A stretch of 64,000 nt of DNA from Balamuthia mandrillaris. Taxonomy: Eukaryota > Discosea > Longamoebia > Balamuthiidae. The position numbers and the translations under genes were made by a program. Each line of letters begins with the position of its first letter. Within the stretch, counting starts at the first letter, position 1. The notes below the pieces were generated by a model. That model did not search any database. It was not told the DNA's origin and saw nothing but the letters and a program-made list of their open reading frames with translations. This document shows positions 22,374 to 33,260 of this stretch, one piece after another. The stretch is taken from positions 115,001-179,000 of the forward strand of contig JAVKOQ010000086.1 of the NCBI GenBank assembly GCA_031835245.1. Reading direction: 5' to 3'.

Positions 22374-22685
22374 CGAATGAGAAGAAGAGTTGACAGAGTG
22401 GAGAAAGGACAAACAAACCATATAATCTTCCTCATCCATAAAGTCCTCTTTGTTCTGCACAAACTTGCCCCGCTGAGAGGCGGAGGAGACAAAGGATTTG
22501 GGCGTCCATCCCTCCTTGGAGCCGACCGTGTTGTAGTAACCGGCGGAGAAGCCGCCGGTGAAGGCGCCATGAAAGCGTTTCCGCCCCTCAGAGTCCCTGA
22601 CCTCCTGCTTCCACACCGGCAGGAACTTGTTCTTGTCCTCGGCCTCCTCTTCCTCCCCGTAAGCAGGCAGCGCTGTTCCTATCAT
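19370..22685 (-). CDS. GPATCH1: G-patch domain protein, GPATCH1 homologue
   Basis: Six exons give 855 aa: 22685-22419, 22044-21462, 21377-21231, 21126-20869, 20778-20671, 20574-19370. The N-terminus has the block typical of this family ([40 protein letters not shown]). The G-patch starts near residue 146 ([11 protein letters not shown]). The family's conserved middle motifs follow ([19 protein letters not shown]), then Glu/Ala/Thr-rich disorder. [12 protein letters not shown] and a [12 protein letters not shown] segment come next, with a very basic Lys/Arg/Asp/His tail. GPATCH1 proteins associate with spliceosomes, and G-patches activate DEAH helicases. Intron 1 holds the (GAA)n tract. It is divergent from PAAF1. 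Confidence 0.9.
22079..22372 (+). repeat. (GAA)n microsatellite with (GA)n end, in GPATCH1 intron 1
   Basis: Nearly 300 bp of GAA triplets with scattered CAA, AAA and GAG triplets are followed by a run of GA. On the transcribed (minus) strand this is TTC/CT, a polypyrimidine tract inside the intron 22418-22045. The long charged Lys/Glu/Arg frames it produces on both strands are artefacts. Confidence 0.9.
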
Positions 22686-22929
22686 CTCTTCTCCTTCTTT
22701 TCTTTTCTGTGCTTATTTCTTGTCGACATCAGATGCGAAGAACATTTTTTGCCCAAATGCTGTACAATTACTGCACAGCCTTAATGTCGACAAAATATCA
22801 AAATAATACTTCGAGATTGCAACCTAATAGGTCATATACATCTATTTTCCTAATTGGTACGAGAAGGAGGACAAAGACTGCACAATTTGTGCAACAAAAA
22901 GTAGCGAGCATCGAAGCAGAAGAAAAGGG
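22686..22929. promoter_or_regulatory. Divergent GPATCH1/PAAF1 intergenic region with two GTCGAC palindromes
   Basis: The 244 bp between two start codons contain GTCGAC at 22722-22727 and 22786-22791, with TGTACAATTACTGCACA between them. The same combination (GTCGAC, a TTGTGCAAT-like half and a TGCAC half) recurs at 35207-35441 and 43853-44084. A promoter or insulator role is inferred from repeated placement beside start codons. Confidence 0.5.
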
Positions 22930-23669
22930 ATGAACGAAGAAGCGAGGGAGCAGACCACAGCAGCAGCTGTGACCGCCGCGACCAGGCTGCCCGGCTTTCT
23001 GGTGCAATGCGACTGGGACCAGGCCTGCAAGGAAGAAAAGTCTTTGTTCTGGATATCTTACCATCCGCCCACAGGTACTCCCATTTTTTGCTTTTCAAAA
23101 TGAAAGAGGGATGGAATCGATATTGCCCCCTCACCCCTCACTCTCTGGCTAACGCCTTTTTTCCATATGAAAAACACCCATCGCAACGCTGCAATGACGT
23201 GTCGTGGTGTGTTTTTTGTTGTCGTCGTTGTTTTTTTTTGGGGGGATGCAGTGGACGCGCCAACATTGCATGGCACTGTCCTCAACGCCAAGAAAGGAAA
23301 GGAGCTCTCTTGCGAGCAAGGATTCGCTGTCTCTCTTCAAAAACAGGTTTTTTGTTGTTCCTTCTCCTTCTTCTGCTTCTTCTTCTCTCGTTGTGGAGCT
23401 CACGTCGAAACACAAAACAAACCAACTCGCTGATAACCCAACAGAAGAAGCAGCTGAGCTTAACGGATCCGCAGAGCCACCACCGAGCCGTCATGCAAGC
23501 GCCCACCCACGCCTTTGCCCATTTTCACTCCAAAAGAGCGGTCTACAGCCTTGACCTCTCGCCCACAGGCGACCTGGGCGTCTCGGGAGACTCGAATGGG
23601 AGCATTCGCGTTTGGCAAGCCAATGATGGCATTCTTAGGGTTCTCCTCTCTTCAGTCCTTTCCTCTCTC

Positions 23670-23703
<34 letters not shown>

Positions 23704-24859
23704 ATCCGCGTTTTCGGAAAACTACATAGAGAGACTTGCAAGGTCACGTTGGAGACGTAAACACGTTGAAATGGTTCCCCAGCGGCAAAGTGGTACTCTC
23801 CGGCTCCTCCGACTATCAATTAAAGATATGGGACGTGCTGCGAGGAGAATGTGGTGCCACCCTTAAGGGCCATGCTGGTGGCATACTTGGGTGTGGAATA
23901 GTGGATAGAGGACGCAATGTTGTTTGTTCGTTGTCGTTCTCTTTTTCCATCTCTTCTTGCTTTTTCTTTTTTTTCTTCTTGTTCTTCTTCTTCTCTTAAG
24001 TTTTCGTATCTGATAACGTTCAACAATGATTGAACAGCATGCTCCAGAGACAGCACAGCAAGACTTTGGGATGTTTCAACACAATCAACTATCGCGATAT
24101 TTGGTAAAGAAGCTACCTCTAAAGCAGGTCCCGCCAACGACTGCTGTCTTCAACAACATCCTGTGGCCAGTGGTTCACCATCCGCTGATGAAGTACCTGC
24201 CATGGCTGGTTTGTACCATTAACACCTTCTTCTTTCACTTCGTTACCTAAACCTTCTTTCCTCGTTACTCTCTTTCTTTCTAACAATCAATAAAAGCCAA
24301 TGAAGTAGGAACAGAAGGAAAGTTGTTGATTGTCGCTCATGAGAAAGCGATAGTGAATGGCTTTGACCTTCGTAACAGAACCTGTCTTTTCTCTCTGCCA
24401 GGGAGCTCAGCTTTCAACTGCTGTTCTATGCTGGGCAATACCATCATCGCGGGCGCTCACAACGGAGAGATCTATTGTTGGGACGTTAGACGGCTCGACC
24501 ACCCCCGACTTTGTGTGCAGAGAAGCCTGTCTCCCATTAATGATGTTTGCTTTGTGTTGGACAACATTGCTGACCCCTCCACCACTTCTACGTACTCCTC
24601 CACTTCGGCTCTCGGCGGTGAAGAAAGGATTTGGGCAGCTTCAAACGAGGGCCTCTTCTTCTCCGTTGACCTTTCTCAACATGGAGAGAACGCCATGCGA
24701 CAGCAACAGGAACAGGAATTGCCGAGCACAACCAGCGAACCACAGAGAACATTTACGGGACCAGACTTCGAACCGATCACTTGCATTGCTGTTCGAGCTG
24801 ACTTTGCGTTTAGCGCTTGTCGTGATGGAACTGTTCGGCGCTATAAGGTTTCATTCTAA
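22930..24859 (+). CDS. PAAF1: PAAF1-like WD40 protein (proteasomal ATPase-associated factor)
   Basis: Six exons give 454 aa: 22930-23074, 23252-23346, 23445-23639, 23730-23925, 24038-24208, 24297-24859. Exon 4 ends at an unusual GTTCGT donor, chosen because it restores VVSCSRDSTARLWD. WD repeats are visible: YSLDLSPTGDLGVSGD..IRVW, VNTLKWFPSGKVVLSGSSD..LKIW, GGILGCGIVDRGRNVVSCSRD..ARLW, then GNTIIAGAHNGEIYCWD and the final ITCIAVRADFAFSACRDGT. The phrase GGIL..IVDRGRNVVS is characteristic of PAAF1. In animals PAAF1 (yeast Rpn14) is a chaperone for the proteasomal base ATPases. An insertion rich in Ser, Thr and Gln lies in the last third. It shares a short promoter with GPATCH1. Confidence 0.88.
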
Positions 24860-25044
24860 AATGACAAAATAAGGTTTGCTCTCTCTGTCTCTGTCTCTCT
24901 GTCTCTCTGTCTCTCTCTGAAAAGAGTTAACTTCTGTTGCACAAACCAAATACAGGCACTGTTTGTAAAGTTTCAGGGATAAAAATTGTTCATAGACAAG
25001 ACGTTGCGTTTTTATTTGTAAGACAACTGACTTTTTGTTGTTGT

Positions 25045-26012
25045 TTAGAATAGAACAGAGCGAATGGAGCTAGCAGCGGAACCATCCTCACCATCCGCAC
25101 TACCGTCCTCCTCACCGTCCTCCTCACCGTCCTCAGCCTGCGATTGGAAGAGCACTCCATCAATGACGTGGACCACTCCGTTCTGGGTAATGACGTTGGG
25201 CACAACCACCTGCGCTCCATTCACGAAGACGCCGTCGTCGTTGATGGTGACGGTGATGGAGTCCCCGTTGAGCGTGGCGATCTCCTGGCCGTCGGAGAGG
25301 TCGGTGGAGAAGGCAACGCCTGACACTACGTGGCCTTGGAGAGTGTACAAGACTTCCTCGATATCGGCAATGGCAAAGGCATCGTTGGTGGGGGCGAAGA
25401 TGGTGATGGAGGGGGTGGTGTCCACGGTGGTGGCCAGGTCGTTGTCCACGACGGCCTCGAGGAGGGAGCTCAGGCCGGCCTCCTGGGCGGTGGTGCTGGT
25501 GGCCTCGGGGAAGGTGAGCACGGCATCGATGATGTGGATGACGCCATTGTCGCACTCGATGTCAGCCTGGGTGACCGTGGCCTCGGTGTTGAGGCCAAAG
25601 CGGAGGTTGACTTGGGAGCCGTTGAGCTCGATGCCGAGGTTCTGCCCCTTGCCATCGGCCAGCGTCACAAAGGTCTCGTTGGTGAGCAACGTCTCCACGA
25701 ACTGCAGCGGCTCGAGGTCGGTGGACATCACCGCGCCGGAAAGGACGTGGTAGGTCAAGAGGGCCACGACGGTGCTCTCAGGGATGTCGCCCAAGGAGAG
25801 CTCGTTGGCCTCGAGGAAGGCCGCAAAGGCGTCATTGGTGGGTGCGAAGACGGTGAAGTTCCCCTCCCCGTCGAGCACCTCCTCCAGGCCGGCGACCTGG
25901 ATGGCGGCGGCCAAGCTGGTCAGGCCCTCATCGTTCTGGATGTTGTCGAGGATGCTCTGACCTCTCGTGAGGGCAAGCAGAGAGAGAACCACCAACCATT
26001 GGAAGAGCTTCA

Positions 26013-26013
<1 letters not shown>
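25045..26013 (-). CDS. Secreted protein with two fasciclin (FAS1) domains
   Basis: A single exon encodes 322 aa. The start is fixed by a signal peptide (MKLFQWLVVLSLLALTRG). Two FAS1 domains follow, each with the hallmark FTVFAPTNDAF/ITIFAPTNDAF (H1 box) and a GVIHIIDAVL/GVVHVIDGVL strand (H2 box). Domain 1 spans about residues 20-160 and domain 2 about 165-300. The C-terminus is an acidic EDGEEDG repeat ending in AASSIRSVLF; whether this is a GPI-anchor signal is unclear. FAS1 proteins mediate cell adhesion or matrix assembly. The gene is intronless and GC-rich, unlike its neighbours, and uses C/G-ending codons, which suits high expression. A (TG)22 run sits immediately 5' of the start codon. 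Confidence 0.92.

Positions 26014-26057
<44 letters not shown>
26014..26057. repeat. (TG)22 dinucleotide run in the FAS1 5' leader
   Basis: The repeat touches the start codon of the FAS1 gene, so on the mRNA it is (CA)n just before AUG. Nearly all other microsatellites of the window are polypyrimidine tracts in introns, so this mixed-strand repeat is an exception. Confidence 0.9.
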
Positions 26058-26059
<2 letters not shown>

Positions 26060-27675
26060 GGTTTTGTGTGCGTTGTGGAGGAGGAAGAGGAAGAAGGAGG
26101 AGGAAGTGTTTGATTCGTGTTGAAAGAGAGAGATGGAAGAGATGAGGGCGGCTCGAGAGGCCTTTTTATGGCTGGATGGACTAGTGGATGGAGAGAGGGC
26201 AAAATGAATTCATTAAGAGGCTTGTCCATCCAATTCTTCCGATTGGCTTGCGGCCGCTCTTGATCGAAGCGTTACGTCAAGCTGCGGTGGAGCATTACAC
26301 GCCCTCCTGTCATGCTGATGCCATCGTGAGGTACTTCCCCACGGGGCCAATAATCGGAGGGCGTCATCCGAAGGTCAGCGTTACGGGATGGGGGTGGGTT
26401 GGAGATGACGCTGCGAGTTGGCGTGGCGGTGTGACGTGAAGGTTGATCGCTCCGCCGGAAAGTTGCGGCAAGGAAAGGGCCGAGCCCGGCCTTGAACGGT
26501 AAAGTTGGTAACGAGAGGAGGCAAGACGAAGAAGAGGAAGAAACAGAAGAAAAAGAAGAAGAAGAAGAAGAAGAAGAAGAAGAAGAAGAAGCAGAACAAG
26601 AGTTTCGTTGTGCGTTCCCGACCGTAGAGTAGATGAAGAAGAAGCCGCGGGCAAAAGCAAGAGCACAAGAATGATGAATGTCATTTCGGTGGACGCCCTA
26701 GGCATCAGTTCCATGAAAAGAATGGAGAAAGACTACTCATCTATTCCCCCACCCACTCACAACAACGGTTATTGGTGGCACAACTTTGTCTGCCAGCAAC
26801 TACAACAGCGTTCAAACGAGTAATAAGTAATATTTGGCTCTCTTTCTCTTTGTTCCTTTCGCACAGCCTCTCCTCCTCGTTTTCTTCCACTTTATATTTT
26901 GCCAAGACTACAAGACTCCACAGGAGCGGTGGAGTTACAAAAGTAGGCTAAACGTACAAAGACGCAACGCTTCTGCTTCAACTACCTCCATTCGAGTGTT
27001 GCGATGGTCGACCGCGGAGGAACTCTAAAAGAGGCCGCCGTTTCCAAAAGGCATGAAAAAAGTGTCAAGAAGAAGAACAAGAACAAGAAGGACTAAAGAC
27101 GAAAGAAAGCAGAAGAAGAAGCAAGAACCAAGAACCAAGAACCAAGAAGAAGCAAGACGCAAGAAGCAAAAGAGGAGCACCTGAAAAATTCGGGACGACA
27201 CGGGTTCACTACCGGGTCGACGTGAAAAATCGAGGGTCCCTCCCAATTAATTCATTAGCGAGCTCTCTTAGCGGTGGTTCATTACAGCGGTCGGTCGTCG
27301 GACCGAAAGTCCAGCTTTGTTGGTTTTATTTAATTGTTGTTGTTGTGGCCCGAGAGAAAAAAAACCGAAAGGAAAGCAAGCGAGCTGTTGTGCGGGGGTC
27401 GCTGTTCCAAAGCCTCTCTGGTAATGCCCCCATTCCCTCTCTCTCTCTCTCTCTATCTTTCTCTTCTCTGCCTTCATAATATTTTTTTTTGTTTTTCCTC
27501 ATCTCTTCTTCTTCGTTTCTCTTTTTTTTGTTGTTGGTTGAATATAACTTTAAAAATATAACAGTTTCTTTTTTTTTTATTTTTTTTATTTTATTAAAGA
27601 GGAAACCAAACCAAACGAGAGAGGAGAAAAAGAGAGAGAAGTCTCGAACGAAAAAAAAAAGCCGCGATCATAAAA
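26058..27675. other. FAS1/RhoGEF divergent intergenic region
   Basis: About 1.6 kb lie between the two start codons. A TATA-like CATAAAAAGG (minus strand, about 26160-26170) sits some 150 bp before the FAS1 start codon. A GAA run lies at 26540-26592, purine-rich AAGAACC repeats at 27060-27180, and a T-rich stretch just before the RhoGEF start. Short frames at 26364-26714 (minus) and 26608-26823 (plus) have no family signal and overlap the GAA run, so I do not call genes. Confidence 0.5.
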
Positions 27676-30292
27676 ATGGCAGACCTGTTGATGATGTTGC
27701 AGTCCAAGTCCGAGCAGCTGGACGAGGAGGCGGAGAAGAAGGCGGCAGAGCAGGAGCGCCTCGCACAGAAGAAGCAGGAGGACGAGGAGCGGCTGCTCAA
27801 GGAGAAGCGGGAGAAGAAGAAGAAGAAGAAGGCCGAGGAGCTCAAAAAGACCCTGGAGAACGACAAAAAGCTGGAGCGGGCGGGAATGAAAAAGGTGGAG
27901 GCCGCTAAGGAACTCTATGAGACCGAAGTTACCTACGTGCGAAGCATGATGATTCTCATCAACGTACGTTCTATTTTTTTTTTTGCCTTTTGTTTTGGTT
28001 TTTTTTTGTTTTTACTTTAATCTTATTTGATTTTTTATTTATTTATTTATTTTATTTATTTTTATTTTATTTATTTTATATATTATTATATTTTTATTTA
28101 TTGTTTCATATTTTTTGGTTTTTGAATCAAAAAATATTAACATTAAAAAAACAAAGGGCTTTAAAAAACCATTGGAAGCAGAAAAGATCGTTTCGGAGCA
28201 GGAGGTCACAAGTTTGTTTTCCAACGTGGAGACGCTGCTCGGGTTTCATAAAGAGTTTTTGAAGAAGATCAAAGAGAGGGTTGCAGAGTTTACCGTGGAG
28301 ACCTCCCTCGGCGACCTCATCCTCGAGCTGGTTCGTTTTTTTAAAAAAAAATATCCTCCTTCCTTCCTTTGGTGTTCTTCTATCCTCTTCTCGTTATCTA
28401 TTTTGCTATTGTTCTCCTTGTTCTTCTTCTTGTTCTTCTGCTTGTTCTTGTTCTTCCTCCTCCTTCTCCTCCTCTTCTTCTTCTTGTGCTTCTTCTGCTT
28501 CTTGTTCTTGTTCTTGCTCTTCTTCTTCTTCTTCGTCTTCTTCCTCTCTTGTTATGTTTAGTCTAAACAACCAAAACCACATAACAGATTCCTTATTTGA
28601 AGACATACACTCAATATACATCCAACTATGACAACTGCATCCAAACGCTTCAAAACCTTACAGATAAAAACGCCAAGTTTTCTGCTTATCTCGATGTAAC
28701 TCTCTCTCCCTCTACCTCTGATTCTCCTCCTCTTTCTTTTTTTCATGTGTAACCGATCGATGATAACTTAATAGAGATGCATGAAAGCACCGACATTTGG
28801 CGGACTTACTATTGCTGGATATCTTATCATGCCCATTCAACGTATTCCTCGATACAAGGTATCTATTCTGCTGCTTCTTCCTCTGCTTCTTGTTCTTGTT
28901 CCTGTTCTTGTTCTTCTTGTTGTTGTTGTTCTTTTTCTTCTTCTTCTTTTTCTTCTTTTTCTTCTTTCTTACTCAACTCTTGCTTCATTGTCTGCGTTGT
29001 TAACATAAACCAAATACACCAAAGATGTTGTTGGAAGTAATGGTACAAAACACACCAGAGTCTCATGCGGACTATGCCGACCTGACAGCAGGCTTGGAGC
29101 AAGTAATGGGCGTGGCGGAGTATATCAACGGCTCCATGGCCCAAGAGGCCAACATGAAGCAGCTGCTCAACATCCAAAGTCAGGTCAACGTGCAGATTGT
29201 GAAACCCTCCAGACAGTTCATCATGGAGGGCACCATGCACACCACTTGCTTCAAGAAGAAGAAGGACAAGAAGAGCAGGAGGAAAGGAGGAGAGGTGGTG
29301 GTCTTGCCTGGAATGGAAGGAAACCTCGGTGGTTCTGCTGCCACAACTCCGAGCTCCCCTTTGGCCACCTCCTCCACAAATGCCAGTGGAGTCACCATCA
29401 CGACAACCAACTGCTCCTCCACCCCTCCTCCCTTGACGAGAAGCGTTAGCACAAAGATCACTCCCCCGACTCAACACCAAATCCCTTCTTTGGATCGCGT
29501 TTCTGGTGGTGCGGTTGCTGGTAACAGAAAGAGGACCGGTTCGGGAAGCGTCATCATTCCTTCTACGGTGGGAGCTCCTGCTCGTTCCTCCTCGGTTTCG
29601 GACTTGAACACTCTGCGTTACAGCAAGAAGATGCCCAACCCCAATTCTTTACCCAGCTGCAAAGTGTATTTGTTCGATGATATGTTGGTCATTGCGCATC
29701 CAAAGGACAAGTCAAAGACTGCTTCGCCCTCGCTCATTACCAGTTGGGTCAAAACTGACGAACGTATTGTTTCCTTGCTTTTTTTTTTCCTTCTTTTATT
29801 TGTGACTCACTCTTCTCTCTTTCTCTCTGCTCGAAATAGTGTATCCTCGTACTTTTGAGATAGTAACGCTAGGCACTTCCTTTATCATGTTTGCTGCCAC
29901 CGAGCAAGAAAAGACCAAATGGGTGGAGGCCATAGAGGCCGCAATCGAAAAGCTGTTAGAGAAGGAACATTTGCGAAGTATGTTTATCTTCTTTTTCTTC
30001 TTTTTTTGCTGGTTCTTATCATCTTTTTTTAATAATAATTACTATAGACAAACGTTCCCAATATGCATTACGTCAACGCAACGACAGCTGGAGTGTTATC
30101 TCGCTGTCTTCGCCGGATTCTCCAGTGCTGGACTCCGAACCAAATCCTCTCTGGGCTGGTTCTGGCAGCTTGTTAATGTCTCCACGAGCTGCAAGGATAA
30201 GAGGTAAGCACGCTCTTCTCTCTCTTTCTTTCTCTCTCCATCCCATTTTTAAACTCTTTTTTCGTGTTTGTGTTTCTGTAGAAGAGGATTAA
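27676..30292 (+). CDS. DH-PH Rho guanine nucleotide exchange factor
   Basis: Eight exons give 565 aa: 27676-27963, 28157-28330, 28588-28695, 28775-28858, 29025-29763, 29840-29977, 30048-30203, 30282-30292. A charged coiled coil (residues 10-75) precedes a DH domain (about 78-270). The domain includes ELYETEVTYVRSMMILIN (CR1), the helix around IPYLKTYTQY, and LIMPIQRIPRYKMLLEVM (CR3). A PH domain follows: RQFIMEGTM starts it, but its next strand (CKVYLFDDMLVIAHP) comes only after about 140 residues of Lys-, Thr- and Ser-rich insertion. It ends in TEQEKTKWVEAIEAAI. A short Ser/Pro-rich tail closes the protein. DH domains load GTP onto Rho-family GTPases at membranes. The last exon of 11 nt is small but in frame. 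Confidence 0.9.
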
Positions 30293-30679
30293 TGACCATG
30301 CGAGAGAGTTCCAACCTGCACATGGCCCTTTTTTTGTTATTGTTGTTCTTGTTTCTCTTTCATTCTCTCTTTGTTTCTTCACAAGTGTAGTGTAACATAC
30401 AATACAATTCCTTGTTCATGGAGGAATCGTTTGGCCGAATCACCTCTCTCACTCTCTCTCTCTCTCTCTCTCCCTCTCCCTCTCTCTTCTCTTCTCTCGT
30501 AGATTCTTATCCTCTTTACCATTCTCTTTTGCTCTCCTTCAAAAACATCGCGTTGAAGAAAAAAATATTTTTTCTTAGTTTAAATGATAAGGGCAGAAGA
30601 ACAGATAACTAAAACATAAAAAAGAACGAACGGAAAAGGGTTATAAAGGAGAAGGAGAAAACAGGCGGTTTAAAAGAGT
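30293..30679. other. Convergent 3' region between RhoGEF and the Gln-rich gene
   Basis: The 387 bp are bounded by two stop codons. A (CT)n run lies near 30445-30495. A/T-rich sequence near 30540-30640 could hold polyadenylation signals for both genes. I see no gene. Confidence 0.5.
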
Positions 30680-31685
30680 TTAGTAGCCGACAACGATATC
30701 AGCGGCGGGGGCAGCAGCTGCTTGTTGGGGTTGTTCTTGTTGGGGTTGTTCCTGTTGGGCTTGTTGGGCTTGTTGGGCCTGTTGTTGCTGCTCCTGTATC
30801 ATCATTTCCACAACGTTAGTAGCACAAGTGGTGTAGAAGGCGGAGAGCTCGGGCTGCTGCTGTTGTTGGTCTTGGGCTTGGGCTCCCTGCTGCTGTGCCT
30901 GTTGTCCCTGGCCTTGTTGCTGCTGGCCGCCAGTCTGTTGTTCCTGACCAGTCGGTTGCTGACCTTGCTGCTCCTGGCCTTGTTGCTGCTGGCCGCCAGT
31001 CTGTTGCTCCTGACCAGTCGGTTGCTGACCTTGCTGCTCCTGACCAGTCGGTTGCTGCTGTGCTTGCTGTTGTTGTTGCTGCTGAGCAAGTTCAGGGGGT
31101 TGGCCGATCAAGAACGTGGTCAACAGATCTCCCGTGAATTGAGAGAGTTGCTGTGGAGCGTCCCCAGGAATCTCAAAGAGGACTTGGCCTTCTTGCTGCT
31201 GTCGTCGTTGTTGCTGGCCGCCCATCTGTTGCTGGCCGCCGGTCTGCTGTCCTTGCTGCTCCTGGCCGGTCTGTTGCTGACCTTGCTGCTCCTGGCCTTG
31301 CTGTTGTCCGAGGACAACGATGGACTGCACTTGATCGGGAGAGAGAGGCGTCCAGTCCATCCTCTGGTAGGGGAACAACACGAATTCCTCAAGCACCTGT
31401 TCTTGTTGCCGCTTGGTCTGAGCTCCTTGCTGCTCCTGGCCGCCGGTCTGCTGTCCAGTCTGTCCTTGCTGCTCCTGGCCGGTCTGCTGCTGCTGGCCTT
31501 CTTGTTGTTGCTGAGAGCCCGTTACTCGGACGGTGAGGGGGAAGGGAGCGTTGGCGGCGGTGTGCCAGAACGCCAGGCCCACTTGGTTATCCTCGATATC
31601 TATGCCATTAACCTTGTCGTAGATGAGGGCCAGAGGGATTTCCTGTCCTTCGAACTGGATCGGGAACGAGCCTACCACCGTTACT

Positions 31686-31735
<50 letters not shown>

Positions 31736-32503
31736 GTTTTGGGCTTGGGCTCCCTGCTGCTGAGCTTGTTGTCCTTGCTGTTCCTGGCCGGTCTGTTGCT
31801 GAGCGCCAGCCTGCTGTCCAGTCTGTCCTTGCTGCTGCTGGCCTCCTTGTTGTTGCATTTGTTGTTCCATCTGTTGTTGCACCTCAGGAGAGACCTGGAT
31901 GCGGTGGGAGATGACGAGGTAGTGCACCGGCAACTCCTGTTGCTGCTGTTGGCGAGTTTGCATCTGCTGGCCGGTTCCCTGTTGCTCCTGGCCTCCTTCT
32001 TGCTGCTGACCTTCTGGTTGCTGCTGGCCTTCTTGCTGGGCGCCTTGCTGTTGTTGCATCTGCATGGCCTCCGCCGATGTGTCGAAGTTGACAAGGGCGA
32101 TGTAGTCTGCACAGCCCTCCGGCTGTTGTTGCTGCTGTTGTTGGTCTTGAGCCTGGCCTTCCTGCTGCTGGCCCTCTTGACCCTCTTGTTGCTGGGCCTC
32201 TTGTCCCTCTTGTTGCTGGGCCTGTTGTCCTTGTTGTGGCTGCTGCGCCTCCTCCTGTTGAGAGAAGATACGAACGGGGACCTCAGCCTGCATTTCGCCT
32301 TGCATGCCGCAGGGGACGTTCATCAGGGTCTCGCACTGCTCCGGCATCAGCCCGTTGACCATCTGGTCGCCGACCTCCACCGTGAGCGGCACGTCGATGC
32401 CCAGCGCGTTCACCACGACCACGTTGCACATCTGTTGCTCCTCCTGTTGAGCGAGGCAACAGGAGGCGGCCATCAGCGCCAGAAGAAGCAAGTATGTCTT
32501 CAT
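30680..32503 (-). CDS. Secreted glutamine-rich repeat protein
   Basis: A single exon encodes 607 aa. The start is placed at the signal peptide (MKTYLLLLALMAASCCLA); an in-frame upstream ATG would bury it. The rest alternates Gln/Gly-rich repeats (GQEQQGQQ, TGGQQQ, and a CAG-encoded poly-Gln at about 31684-31733) with seven or so non-repetitive blocks of 25-60 residues. Examples are NALGIDVPLTVEV, LVNFDTSAEAMQ, VGLAFWHTAANAPFPLTVRV, ELSAFYTTCATNVVEMM. Two blocks (near the N-terminus and mid-protein) share a PLTV-V pattern and may be diverged copies of one fold. I recognise no family. Signal, absence of introns, Gln richness and a TATA-like box 100 bp upstream suggest an abundant secreted or wall/matrix protein. 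A 629-codon Leu-rich frame on the other strand is its shadow. Confidence 0.85.
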
Positions 32504-33260
32504 GTGTTTGTTTTTTGTTCGGTGTTGTGTTGTTTTGTTGTTGTTGTTGTTGTTTCTCAGTGGAGAAGAGGAATGAGAGACGAGAGGAGCACCCTTGGCG
32601 CTTTCGTTTAAATATGAGAAGGGCCGGCGGGTCATTGGCGGCACTCTCGGATCCATCCATTGGCGGCCCTACACGCGGCCAGAAAATCGACGGGTTAGCG
32701 AGCAGTGAATTGAGAGGTGAATTGAGGACTTCATACAAGCACGCCACTCCCGCCGTCCCACCCATCCCGCCCCTCCCTCCCCATATACCCCTTGCCAGTT
32801 CTTCCAACGGTTGCGTGTCGTCTTTCCCTCTCTTTTCCGTTCTCTCTACGCTAATCTTTTCATTTATTTCTCTTTTTTATAAATATTTATTTTGCTTCAT
32901 GTCGACATTGATATTTGGTGATATCTCGTGTCCAGGCAGGGTTATCTCGTGTCTTGGCTCGTGTCTGCGCAAATTAATGACCCCTCGGTGGAAGCGGAGC
33001 ACGAATCCTGCAAAAGTTGACGTCTTTTTGAGGTCGCGGAGGATATCCTCCTTTTTTATTTTTGTCGACCGAAAAAGAAAAGCAGCAGAGAAGAACCACC
33101 TGAAAAACAGAACACCAGCAGCGGCCACAACGTTGCAGAAAACAGGGTACTACCACTCTTCTCTCTCTCTCTCTCTCTCTCTCTACTCTTTTCTCTTTGC
33201 TTTTTTGTTTCGATCGTTGAATGATTTTTTGAAAAAATTTAACAAAAACAAAAGATAAAG
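32504..33260. promoter_or_regulatory. Gln-rich gene / HMG-CoA lyase divergent intergenic region
   Basis: A TATA-like ATATTTAAAC (minus strand, about 32606-32615) lies roughly 100 bp before the Gln-rich start codon. GTCGAC palindromes occur at 32901-32906 and 33064-33069, on the HMG-CoA lyase side. A (CT)n run at about 33161-33183 and an AT-rich stretch precede the lyase start. No gene is seen. Confidence 0.5.

Noticed and set aside
22074-22784. Long Lys/Glu/Arg frames across the GAA tract
   Set aside because: These are microsatellite translation inside GPATCH1 intron 1, with no conserved sequence.
25330-26145. A 271-codon Gly/Val/Asp-rich frame opposite the FAS1 gene
   Set aside because: It is the antisense of a GC-rich coding exon; the FAS1 sense frame has two complete domains.
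26364-27028. Small genes between FAS1 and the RhoGEF
   Set aside because: Short frames overlap a GAA run or lack any domain, signal or splice support.
30722-32611. A 629-codon Leu-rich frame opposite the Gln-rich gene
   Set aside because: CAG codons read as CTG on the other strand give poly-Leu. The sense frame has a signal peptide and stop, so the Leu frame is a shadow.
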